Assembly (NCBI GenBank): GCA_001580565.1
Contig: LRBF01000014.1
Span: forward strand, 1-39,209
Source of the DNA: Caballeronia megalochromosomata
GTDB taxonomy: Bacteria; Pseudomonadota; Gammaproteobacteria; Burkholderiales; Burkholderiaceae
DNA length: 39,209 nucleotides
Direction: 5' to 3'
The position numbers were made by a program, and so were the translations under genes. Within the stretch, counting starts at the first letter, position 1, and each line of letters starts with the position of its first letter. Of the stretch, positions 1 to 9,300 are shown one piece after another. Below the pieces are notes generated by a model. The model searched no databases and was not told the DNA's origin. It saw nothing but the letters and a program-made list of their open reading frames with translations.

Positions 1-3000
1 CTCTATCGTGAAGTCGGGATATTTCGTGACGCCATCGATGGTTAGCGGTGCCTCATAGATCCAGCGCCCCGCTGCAAGGTCTTCCAGTATCGAAGCAACG
101 ATCACTTCGTTCTTGCTTCGCACCAAAACGCCACCGGGCGCTACGTGAATAAGGTTGGCATCGAAGCGCCGCAAGCCGTCTACGAATGTCAGCTCCCGAG
201 GTTTCGGAGCTCGGAAGAGATCAGTCATACGCCGAGCCGTCTCGGATCGCGCCGGTGATGCAAGGCTGAACAGGTCCTCAACCGTCCCTTCGTGCAGTAC
301 CACGATTCGCTTCGTTTGCCGCGTCAGCGCTGTGTATAGCAGCTCGCGGCTAACCGCAACCCTGGACGGCAGCACAAGGAATGTCGTCCCGAACTCGGAT
401 CCCTGGGACTTATGAACGGTGACTGCCCAAGCCAATTCCAGCGGAGGGTCATCGGCGGCGGACGGCCTGTACCCATAAGTAACCCCGACCTGGGACGAGA
501 ACTCGACGTTCGCGTACTTCGGAAACTTGTCCGCCCGGCCAACGACTACTCCGATCTCCCCGTTAGCGATGTAGTCGAGCCCGGCCCCACCAGGGAACGC
601 CTTTGCTCGGCTGTCATTGCGCGTTTGCATCACCTTGTCACCGAGCACAATCTGCTCTGGGCCGATGGGTCTAGGCGGCCTGTAGCCATAGGGCTTGAGG
701 GCCCACTGTAGGTCCCCTGACCGGAACGCCCGCTTCAGCAAGCGATTGATCTCCACCGTACCGAAGACGCGGGAGCGGACGGGAGACAGGACTTGCCAGT
801 CTTCGCATTGTTCTCCGGTGCCGCCCTTGCCAACCAGCCAGTTTACGTACTGCCCGTCTGGCGACAATGTGCCGCCGTAGGTCAACTTGAACGCCCGTTC
901 CTTGTCTATGGCACTCCCGAGGCCCAGTTCATCCTCGATCGCGGACATCAGCGTTTGGATTACACCTTCCTTGCTCCACTGACGGTAAGTGAGTGTCTCG
1001 GAGGACTGACCTAGCCGAAGGCGCTGCCAAATCTTGTCGGCGGCACCAGGCAAATCCTCGCCGCCGAACCATTGCGCGAGAGCCAGATCGTCGCGCACAT
1101 CCACGCCTTCTTTCTGCCGGCGAAAGACCGTGAGTTCAACATACCCAGGCGCCACGCGAGTGTCCCCTGCGAAGCTGTCCGGCTTGAGCCATTCGACGAT
1201 GTCCACGAACGGCCGACCAGCGCCGATCGGCGGGAGTTGTCGATGATCACCCACCAGAATGAGGCGCTTCACACCGTTGAGTGCGCTAAGAGTCGCGGCG
1301 AGCATCTCCTCTGTGAGCATCGAAGCCTCGTCAATGACGACGAGCCCGTATCGCTCTCTCATCGATGCGTCGACCGGCAAGTAGCGGCCGGTGTCGGAGT
1401 CAAAGCCCTTCTTCGTAACGAGAAAGCTGGCCAAGGTCTGCGCGGCATAGCCGACCTTCGTCTGCATCTGGACTCGCGCCTTCCCAGTCGGAGCGAGCAG
1501 CAGCACACCGTCCTGCTGGACTTCGGGGCGCTGCACGAGCATGCGCAACAAGGTCGTTTTACCGGTTCCGGCAGGTCCAACCAGGACAGAGAGCCGAGAT
1601 GAGAACAGTTCAGCCAAGCCGGCAGCCTTCTCTGCCCGCGCCAGATCTTCCTCTGGATCGGCAGGAGCGACCGGGCCGAACGCTGAGTCGATGGCGGCGC
1701 GAGGATCGAACGGCACGTCGAATCGCTTTGCCTTGCGGCGCTCGTGCATGTGGTCCGAGATATCAAGACCGACTTCGTGCAAGTGCTGCAGCTTGTAGGC
1801 GCCGCTGCCGTCTTCGAGCGAAGCGCCGACCAGTGGGGTCCAGCGAGCGTACTCGCCAAGCGATGTGGCGCCAAGGTTATAGGCATTCACAAGCGCACGC
1901 GATATCGGGCACGGCCGAATCAGCGGAATCTCGGATGCGGCACGGAGAGCGTGTGCCTCGTCGGCAATGGTGTCTCCTTCTTCCGCGAGGCGCTCCAGCA
2001 CGTCCACAAGCAGCGCTTCAACGCGACGAGCGTCTCCTGGATCGTTGAGGCCGGTCACCTTCTCGATCACATTGGCCCACTGAACATGAGTGGCAGGAAA
2101 GCATGCGCGGTCCACCGTTTGCAGCGCGATCGGGAATCGGGAGCGGTAGGTGCACGAGGCCGCGAAGTACGGGTTGTCAACGAGTTCGGCAGGCTCCACA
2201 GGATAGGTCGTGTTTCCATTGACCAGGGCGGCGACTTGGTCCCGGCTCAGGTCCATGGCCGAGAGCACCTCATACATGGCGCGCTCGTCGGCATCGAGTC
2301 CACACCAGGTAGACCTCACCGAGAGAGGTATGGCCAGCTCTGCGGCGAGTGTGGACTTTGCATCCAGTGCTCGTGTCACAACACCCCACGGGTCCTTCTG
2401 CCAATCAGGCTCGGAGGCCAACTGCCGCACCACACGATGCGCCAGTTCCACGCCCAGGTGCCCGAGGACCGCGGCCATTCCGGGAGCCGGGCCACGAAGC
2501 TGCCATAGGCGTTCGATTTGTTGGTCGAGCCAGGCAACGGCAGAGGGCTTCACGTCGAGCCCAAGCTTGATCATGCCGTCAGCCGCAGAGCGCAAGGAGT
2601 TGAGCGCTGCGATTGCCGTGTCGTCCGAGACGTGCTCAGTCACGTACGAGAACTCGATATCTGCGTCCTGCGGTGCCCAGGCAAGCGCGTCGCTGACATC
2701 CTGGCCCTCGTCCATCAGGGCGATAAGGGCCTGATACGGAAGGAGGACACCGTCGCTCTGCTGCGGCCGAAGACTGTGGGAGACGATGGTTTCCCACATG
2801 CATGAGTCAAACGGTTGGCCGCCGGACTGGTTCCACATTGGGGGGGGCGCTACCTTAGTCACCTTTGCTGCACCCACGAGGAGCCGCCGAGAGGACTCGT
2901 CCTGGAACGGTGAGTGCTTCATGTAGATGAGCACTAGGCTTTCCTCGGGCACAACGCCTTCGAAGAATCGGTCCAGCAGAAGACGTTGATTGCGCCCGTC

Positions 3001-3459
3001 CATGACCCAGCCGGGCTTCCGATTGATGATTCGGTCGACTTGGTCTTCGTACTCGGGCCTGTATCCGGGGGCTTCGGACCAGAGGCCTTGGTCAATCGTC
3101 TCTCTGGACAACCATCGGAATGGCACGGCCTCGAATGCATAGGGTGGCACGGCAACGACGGTCGGTTTGAGATGACCCTTCAACGCCACATTGAAGCTGT
3201 AGGGATGGAACTTCTCCACCTGGTAGCCCATGGGGGCCATGAAGGTTCCGCGCTCGGACAGGCAGGGCAGACGATTGAATTCCGGAAGTCCGGCAAAGGG
3301 TCTTCCTGCGACGCCGACCTCCCAGCCGTCGTCGCGCTTTTCACCGATGTTTTTCAGCAGGAGGCATGAACTGTTGTCCAGTGGACGAGCACAGACTTTT
3401 TCGTCCCAAGGTTGATCACGCCAGGGCACGCGCATGGAGATGTGCTGGACAAGAGACAT
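1..3459 (-). CDS. RecD-like SF1 helicase with C-terminal PD-(D/E)XK-type nuclease, 3' end cut off by the window
   Basis: The minus-strand frame stays open from ATG 3459 to base 1 (1153 codons, no stop), so the C-terminus lies outside the window. An in-frame TGA sits directly before the ATG, and AGGTGG (3465-3470) lies 5 nt upstream, which fixes the start. Residues 1 to about 600 are an unrecognised N-terminal region, which near residues 13-32 carries W-x4-C-x7-C. The RecD/TraA-like SF1B core follows: Walker A GPAGTGKTTLL (~626), Walker B LVVIDEASML (~705), motif III GDHRQLPPIGAGRPF (~735), and the UvrD_C_2 motif VTVHKSQGSEF (~1008) with YTALTR after it. The last ~40 residues read SKNEVIVASIL...YEAPL...YPDFTIE, the opening of a PD-(D/E)XK nuclease fused to helicases. 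Role inferred: DNA unwinding coupled to cleavage. It follows the SNF2 gene after 242 bp on the same strand. The helicase assignment is firm; the nuclease is likely but truncated here. Confidence 0.9.
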   Translation of the reverse strand, partial: MSLVQHISMRVPWRDQPWDEKVCARPLDNSSCLLLKNIGEKRDDGWEVGVAGRPFAGLPEFNRLPCLSERGTFMAPMGYQVEKFHPYSFNVALKGHLKPTVVAVPPYAFEAVPFRWLSRETIDQGLWSEAPGYRPEYEDQVDRIINRKPGWVMDGRNQRLLLDRFFEGVVPEESLVLIYMKHSPFQDESSRRLLVGAAKVTKVAPPPMWNQSGGQPFDSCMWETIVSHSLRPQQSDGVLLPYQALIALMDEGQDVSDALAWAPQDADIEFSYVTEHVSDDTAIAALNSLRSAADGMIKLGLDVKPSAVAWLDQQIERLWQLRGPAPGMAAVLGHLGVELAHRVVRQLASEPDWQKDPWGVVTRALDAKSTLAAELAIPLSVRSTWCGLDADERAMYEVLSAMDLSRDQVAALVNGNTTYPVEPAELVDNPYFAASCTYRSRFPIALQTVDRACFPATHVQWANVIEKVTGLNDPGDARRVEALLVDVLERLAEEGDTIADEAHALRAASEIPLIRPCPISRALVNAYNLGATSLGEYARWTPLVGASLEDGSGAYKLQHLHEVGLDISDHMHERRKAKRFDVPFDPRAAIDSAFGPVAPADPEEDLARAEKAAGLAELFSSRLSVLVGPAGTGKTTLLRMLVQRPEVQQDGVLLLAPTGKARVQMQTKVGYAAQTLASFLVTKKGFDSDTGRYLPVDASMRERYGLVVIDEASMLTEEMLAATLSALNGVKRLILVGDHRQLPPIGAGRPFVDIVEWLKPDSFAGDTRVAPGYVELTVFRRQKEGVDVRDDLALAQWFGGEDLPGAADKIWQRLRLGQSSETLTYRQWSKEGVIQTLMSAIEDELGLGSAIDKERAFKLTYGGTLSPDGQYVNWLVGKGGTGEQCEDWQVLSPVRSRVFGTVEINRLLKRAFRSGDLQWALKPYGYRPPRPIGPEQIVLGDKVMQTRNDSRAKAFPGGAGLDYIANGEIGVVVGRADKFPKYANVEFSSQVGVTYGYRPSAADDPPLELAWAVTVHKSQGSEFGTTFLVLPSRVAVSRELLYTALTRQTKRIVVLHEGTVEDLFSLASPARSETARRMTDLFRAPKPRELTFVDGLRRFDANLIHVAPGGVLVRSKNEVIVASILEDLAAGRWIYEAPLTIDGVTKYPDFTIE

Positions 3460-3701
3460 TCAAACCACCTGCAGTTCCAACAAGACCAAATTCACTATCT
3501 CCCCCGTTATCAGGCACCGATTCCGATGCGCCGCCAGTTTCCCACAGCACGCACGATGTTGCCAACTTGCGCAGTCCGTCACATGCGAGGGCAGAACCGT
3601 TTACCGACGATGGAGAAGGTCCGCAAGTGGCCGGCAGGGAAGGATGGCCGCCTACCTCGACGCGGGAAACCGTGCGCTGCACGCCGCGGCCTAGGCGCGC
3701 A
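3460..3701. other. 242-bp spacer between the SNF2 and RecD-like genes
   Basis: No confident gene is visible. One minus-strand frame with a possible GTG start crosses the spacer and runs into the RecD-like gene in another frame, but its codon use is poor and no family is recognisable. No strong terminator hairpin is seen. In an otherwise compact cluster, the spacer could hold a second promoter for the RecD-like gene. Confidence 0.4.
3465..3470 (-). promoter_or_regulatory. Ribosome binding site of the RecD-like gene
   Basis: On the minus strand AGGTGG lies 5 nt before the ATG at 3459. With the in-frame TGA directly upstream of that ATG, it excludes a longer protein. The RecD-like gene is thus initiated independently and is not coupled to the SNF2 gene. 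Confidence 0.6.
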
Positions 3702-6365
3702 TCACAGGCTCGTCCAGAACATGGCGATCTCGTCGATATGCAAGGAATCGAACAGCAGTTCCTCGCTCGCGAACAGTGACGGCATGGCCGCCGACGCCTG
3801 CGAGAGCCAGCCGCGCGCCGCTTCGGTCCAGCCATTCGGCACGACCGCCGGCTCCGGCTTCAATGCGCACGTGTTCAGCGTGCACAACACTTCCCAGTCC
3901 TTGCACAGCCTGAAACTTCCCGGCGTGCCCGTGACGCCGAAGACCAGACGCCCCGACAGCCCCGCCCTGCCCGTGACCTTGCTCGATACGGCGATCACGC
4001 GCAATGGCGTCTCCAGCCCTTCGGCCATGCAGATCACGCCGTGCAGACGAGAGGCGGCCTGCAGCACCTTTTCCATCAGCGGGTGGCCCACGCCCATCAG
4101 ATCCCCGATATTGGCGGGCGCCTTGCGATCGAACAACAGGTTGTCGTAGTGACGGCGGATGGCGTGACTCGTCACCCACTCCTCGGGCGTCTTGAAGGAC
4201 AGCGAGAGGTCATCCACTTTCGGACGCCGCCGATTGTGCACCAGCGAACTTTGTACAAACGGAAGCAGGTCAGGAAGATCGACCGGAGGAACCTCCTTTA
4301 GCGCCGACAGATCGAATCCCGCCGCACGGCCCACGAGGTCGCGCACCGTCTGAATGGCCGACACGCCGCCGAGCGTTCCCGTCACTTCGTCGAACCAGGT
4401 ATCGAGCCGTTCGCGGGGCAGTTCCGACGCGCCAGCGAAGAGCTGTTCGAAAAGACGCTCTCCGCTCATGCCGAGAACCAGTTGAAGCAGATCTTCCGGC
4501 TCGTCCATGGCGGAGCCGACGGCGCGCATGATGCTCGCGAGCTTGCTCTCGAGTTTTTCCCAAATCATGGATTCGACCGTGTCGGGATTGCGCAGCGACA
4601 CCACCGACACCGTACGCTTCTGCCCGTAGCGGTTCAGCCGCCCGACCCGCTGATGCAGGCGCATCGGGTTCCATGGCAAGTCGACGTGAATCAGCGCGCT
4701 GCAACGGTGTTGCAGATCAATGCCCTCGCCGCCGGCTTCCGTGGACACGAGAAAGCGGATGCGGCCTGCGTTGAAGGCATCGCACGTGTCATCCCGGCGG
4801 CTCGGCAGCGGCGTCCTGCGACCGTCCGGCAGCAGCACGCCGTCGAGGCGGTCATCGCCATTCAGGAAGCCGACACTGCCTTGCCCGAACCCGGCCATCA
4901 ACGCCGATACGATCAGCGACTGGGTCTGCTTGTACTCCGTAAACAGCAGCACGGGCTCACCATTGAAGCGCTCCCTGATGACTTCGATCACCTTGCGCAC
5001 ACGCGTTTCTTCCGTCACCTGCTGACCGGCTTCGATCAGGTCGTCGAGATAGCGACCCTCGTCTTCCATCAACTGAAGACGGGCGCGCCGGTCGTCGCGC
5101 ATCCAGGCGTCGAGCGCCTTGCGGATGTCGTCGTCGTCCGTCTCGGACTCCAGATCGAGTTCGCTGCGCGAGCGGATCGCTTCCTGTCTGAGCCGTTTGC
5201 GCCGCGTATCCAACGCCGCCAGCACGGCGGCAATGGAACTGGATGCCAGCTTTTGCAGCGCGATGAGCACCAGCATCACCTGCCCACCCTCGGACCGGTT
5301 CAGCGACGAGGCATAGGCGCGCCCTTCCATGATGAACTCGGACATCAGCTTGTAGAACGCTTCTTCCGCGGGTGTGTAGCGGAACGTCTCCGGATGCTGC
5401 TCCACCGGCTTGAAAAGTCGCTCGCCGTGCATGTCCGTGGCTTTCTGCTTCGCATTGCGGATCAGATAGCGGGGCAGCGCGGCGAGCATCGCGGCTTCGT
5501 CGCGTTTCGGGCCGAACACGTCGCGGTCGACCAGACTCATCAGCGACCAGAACCCATAGCTCTTGCCGCGGTGCGGCGTGCCGCTGAACAGCACGCACGA
5601 TTCGACCTTTCCGGCCAGTTGAAGTTTGTCGAGGAGATCGAAGCCCAGCGTTCGTTTGGCGCTGTCATCGACATTCAGATGATGCGCCTCGTCCACGATC
5701 ACCATGTCCCAGGCGGGCGCTTCGAGCAAACGCTCGTGACGGCCCTTGTTGTCCGCACGCAAGGTCGGCAGCGATGCGACCACGATCTGATGGATGCCCC
5801 AGAAGTCGGCGCGCTGCGTGTCGACTTCTGGGTGATAAATGGCCGCGCGGATGTCGAACATGCTCTTCAGGCGTTGCTGCCATTGTTCAACGAGCTTCGC
5901 CGGCGCCAGGATGAGCACCCGCTGTACCTTGCGGCTCGCGAGCAGCGGCCACAGCACGAGGCCGGCCTCGATGGTCTTACCCATGCCCACGTCGTCGGCG
6001 ATTAGAAGGCGGATCGGCCAGTCGCGCAGGGCACGATGACACACCCAGAGCTGGTGGGGCAGCAAGGAGATGCGCGAGCGCGTGAACACGCCCCATGCAT
6101 CGTTGACAGAGGCGATCGCGGCTGCCTGAGCCTTGAGGCCCACTTCAAGCGATGAAGCCAGCGTCACTTCAGGCATGGCATCGGAAACCGATGCGAGTTC
6201 TGTCAGTTCCGCGCTCAGCACTTGTTCGATGCCATGCGCAAACCGCACGATCGCGGTCGCGCCATCGACCAGAAGCACGCTTCCCTGGCCGAAGCCCCGA
6301 TGCATTACCGTCATGCCCGCGGCCACGCGCGCGCGCGCGCCATTCGTGTCGGCGGGTTGGTTCAT
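3702..6365 (-). CDS. SNF2/HepA-family DEAD-like helicase (887 aa)
   Basis: This is a SWI2/SNF2-type ATPase, a family that translocates on double-stranded DNA and usually remodels or displaces bound proteins. The N-terminus (~10-50) looks like a small CarD/Tudor-like beta domain (HRGFGQGSVLLVDG). The first RecA-like lobe has the Q-type segment LLPHQLWV, Walker A ADDVGMGKTIEAGL (~125), LAPAKLVEQWQ, and Walker B VIVDEAHHLN (~225). The second lobe has PVLLFTEYKQTQ, STEAGGEGIDLQ and the arginine-finger motif QRVGRLNRYGQ, closest in style to HepA/RapA and DISARM DrmD helicases. I chose ATG 6365 rather than the frame-open position 6422 because GAGGAA precedes it and it overlaps the upstream TGA as ATGA, implying translational coupling. 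No nuclease domain is seen. The C-terminal third (~650-887) is not recognised. Confidence 0.93.
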   Translation of the reverse strand: MNQPADTNGARARVAAGMTVMHRGFGQGSVLLVDGATAIVRFAHGIEQVLSAELTELASVSDAMPEVTLASSLEVGLKAQAAAIASVNDAWGVFTRSRISLLPHQLWVCHRALRDWPIRLLIADDVGMGKTIEAGLVLWPLLASRKVQRVLILAPAKLVEQWQQRLKSMFDIRAAIYHPEVDTQRADFWGIHQIVVASLPTLRADNKGRHERLLEAPAWDMVIVDEAHHLNVDDSAKRTLGFDLLDKLQLAGKVESCVLFSGTPHRGKSYGFWSLMSLVDRDVFGPKRDEAAMLAALPRYLIRNAKQKATDMHGERLFKPVEQHPETFRYTPAEEAFYKLMSEFIMEGRAYASSLNRSEGGQVMLVLIALQKLASSSIAAVLAALDTRRKRLRQEAIRSRSELDLESETDDDDIRKALDAWMRDDRRARLQLMEDEGRYLDDLIEAGQQVTEETRVRKVIEVIRERFNGEPVLLFTEYKQTQSLIVSALMAGFGQGSVGFLNGDDRLDGVLLPDGRRTPLPSRRDDTCDAFNAGRIRFLVSTEAGGEGIDLQHRCSALIHVDLPWNPMRLHQRVGRLNRYGQKRTVSVVSLRNPDTVESMIWEKLESKLASIMRAVGSAMDEPEDLLQLVLGMSGERLFEQLFAGASELPRERLDTWFDEVTGTLGGVSAIQTVRDLVGRAAGFDLSALKEVPPVDLPDLLPFVQSSLVHNRRRPKVDDLSLSFKTPEEWVTSHAIRRHYDNLLFDRKAPANIGDLMGVGHPLMEKVLQAASRLHGVICMAEGLETPLRVIAVSSKVTGRAGLSGRLVFGVTGTPGSFRLCKDWEVLCTLNTCALKPEPAVVPNGWTEAARGWLSQASAAMPSLFASEELLFDSLHIDEIAMFWTSL

Positions 6366-9300
6366 AGTATTTCCTCTTCGGCTTCGCATGCGCCGGAATC
6401 GTCGCGATCCTCGTTGTTCCATTGGATCACTTCGCGCTGGCGGTCCGGATTGTTCGCGAGCAGAAGCAGCGGTATGTCGAAGTCACCGGCAAAGCTTGCC
6501 CGTCGCGCGTCGCCGAGTTCTTCCAGCAACAACGCGTAAATGTCCTCGCTCGTTTCCACGGCCTCGTAACCCATGCCGGACACCAGCTCGCGCACGCCCC
6601 GCACAGGCATGAACGCCATCTGATGCGTGGCTTCCGAATCCAGCACGCCGGTGCGCAGAAGTTCACGGATCACCAGGTTGTGGCCGAGATGCAAGGTCCG
6701 ACGAAGCGTCGGCGCTTCCAGGCCCGAACCGCTGAGCGAGGCGTCGGATGCGGGCGTCAGCAGATGCCGCAGCGTCTGCGTATCGCGAAGTTGCGCACTC
6801 TGGAAAAGCTCGACGTAGTTATCGAACCAGCGCGCCATGCGATAGAGGCGCGGAAAACCGTCCATCCATTGCTCGAACTCGGCCGAGACCTGGCTCGACT
6901 CGGCGTAGTCGCGCAGGATGTCCATCCAGGCTTCGACCGCTTCCCGCGGATCCAGTTGGCTGATCGTGTACCACCAACCGTTGCGTTCGAGGAAGTCCAG
7001 GAAGCCGCGATGCTGTGCGTCGTTCGCGCGGCCCACGCGCCTGAAAACAGCCAGGCTGAACAGCGTCATCCAGGCTTCGCGGTCAACGGGCTCGGCGGCC
7101 AGGCGCTGCTTGTCGATGCGCTGCGGCCACAAGCCCCGCTCGTAGTCCGGGAGTAAGGTGTCGCGGTTCGCCTCCCACCAGTCGTGAATCATGTCGAAGG
7201 TGAGTTCGGCTGCGGGGTCGTCGTACGCTTCGGCGGCGTCCGCTTCGTCTTCGGGGATGAGGCCGAGCAGCGAAAGCATGTAGGTGCGTTCGGACTCGCG
7301 CAGATGCGCCAGAAGCTCATGTCCGGCATGCAGGCCGCCGATCCAATCCTGAAACAAGGGAGAACAGCGGATCGCGGCCCAGACCATCTCCCGGTTCAGA
7401 TGTTGAGACAGCCACTCGATCGCGGCAGCGCGGCTTTCGCGTGAGGCAGCCTGCACGCACCAATTCGCCACTTCGGAATCGTACTCGGGGCGCGAGTACA
7501 GATTGTCTCGTATGACTTTCCACGCGTGCGCGTGGGTCTCGTAAGCCGGATCGAGCAGCAATTCCGCCGGAGCCAGCCGCAGCAGCGCGTCTCCTGCCTG
7601 CAGATTGGTGAACAAGGCACTAGCGCGCTTCCACGTGCCGGAACGCGCGCGGAACTGCAGTTCGAGGAAAACCTCCGTCCACGGCATCTCGGGCAGATTG
7701 GTCTGCGGCCACGCCTGCATGATTTCGGCGAGGACCGGCACGTCTTCGGGATTGACGCGCCGATGCGGACCAAACGCATGCAGAACGCTACTGCGCGCGA
7801 AATCTTCGATGACCGGCGCATCCTCCGCCTCCGGCCGGCGTTCCAGCCAGTCCTGCACTTCGCGCGCGCACCACGAAGCGCGCGGGAACTTAGCAGTGAA
7901 GCCGGCCCATCGCGACAGAATCGGCAGCAGCGGCTGAAAGCGCTCGTAGGCAAAAGCCAGTTTGATAGCGTCGATATGGATGAACGCGGACGCTTCACCG
8001 CGCAGTCCGTTCGGCACGATGCCGGTGGCGTCGGTCACGCCATCGAACAGGGTCGATGCGAACGCCTCGGCAAGCAGCGCATCCTGCGACGCCTCCGCCG
8101 CAGGCTTGTTACCGATGATCTGTGTCCAGAGCGCGTGCCAGTACTCCGCCACGCTCAACTGCGACGACGCCGACAAGGTGTCCGCCCAGACAGCCCAATC
8201 CCGGCTGGTGCGGTTCAGAAGCTCGACGACGACGGGCGCCAGCGCCTCGGCCAGCGCGGCGGCGGTCCGCTGGTTGCGCGCCGCCGCCGCGCCATGCGGC
8301 AGGCTGCCCCGTCCGGTATCGATATCGAAGCGGGCGTTGAGGATCAGGCCCGTCGCCGGCATGCCACGGGTCGGCGCATTGACCCATACGGCGGGCGCGG
8401 CATGCTCGGCATCGTGCGCAAACGGAACCGCCTTGTCTTCGATGCGGAGCGCAACGGCGCCTTGCGCGCATCGCAGCACGAGGAGATTGCCCGGCGCGAG
8501 TCCTTTGCCACGCGGCAGCGGCAGTTGCACCCGGCCAAGCTCGCACCATGCACCGGACGTGACATCGATCAGACGCCTGGGCCGCCACGAGTGCGTGGTG
8601 CCATCGACCTCGATATGGCGCACCTGGCGTGTGAAGACGGCACACATGCCCGCCAGCGAAACGAAACGCGGCAGCAAGGCGTCCGCGGACTCCTCGCTGA
8701 CCGGAAGCTCGATCACCGTTGCCCTCAGTCCATCCTTCTTCTGAAGCCGGGCCAGTTCCCTGACGGGCGCGCTCAGTTCGGCCCGCTGCGGCAGGCAGCC
8801 CGCGATGATCTCGAAACGCAGGTCGCCGCTCGACACGACAGGTCGGTCCGTAGCAAGCAGCACGCTCTTGAAGCCGAGGCCGAACTTGCCCGTGGTGCCC
8901 TCTTCGTCTTCCTTGCCTGATGCGCCCAGCATGAGCATGCGTTCGAGGTCGCGCGCGTGGTCCTGCCGGTAGCCTTCCCGCTTGCCCGACGTGTTGATCG
9001 GACGCCCCCAGTGCATGAACATTACGCTCGCACCGCCGCGCGCCATGACGAAGCGGCCGATGTCCGCCTCGGAAAACAGCGGGCGCTTTTCTTCCTGCTG
9101 CATCGACTGGAATTCGAGGACGGCGTCGTCGGCGTTCTGCAGCAGTTCGAAGGGCACGCTCGAAGGCTCGTAGTGATACGTCTGGACCTTCTTCCGGATG
9201 GCCGCGAGAATCCGGTCCTGCACGGAAAGATCGGTGTTGACGAGCTCCGCCAGCCATGCTTGCGCCTGCATGACCTTCTCGTCGGAATTCACAAAGCCGG

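Noticed and set aside
4482..6005. 507-codon plus-strand frame over the SNF2 gene, and similar long plus-strand frames at 7526-8920, 8957-10201, 11441-12700 and 12794-14044
   Set aside because: All lie antisense to genes with clear domain motifs. They are His/Arg-rich with no recognisable domain, typical of GC-rich shadow frames.
1..6365. Assignment of this block to DISARM, BREX, Druantia or Zorya
   Set aside because: The SNF2 gene is DrmD-like in style, but the marker genes of those systems (drmA/B/C, pglZ, druE, zorA/B) are not in the window.
3702..6422. SNF2 start at 6422
   Set aside because: It would add 19 Arg-rich residues and overlap the sacsin-like gene by 61 bp. ATG 6365 has a ribosome site and an ATGA overlap.
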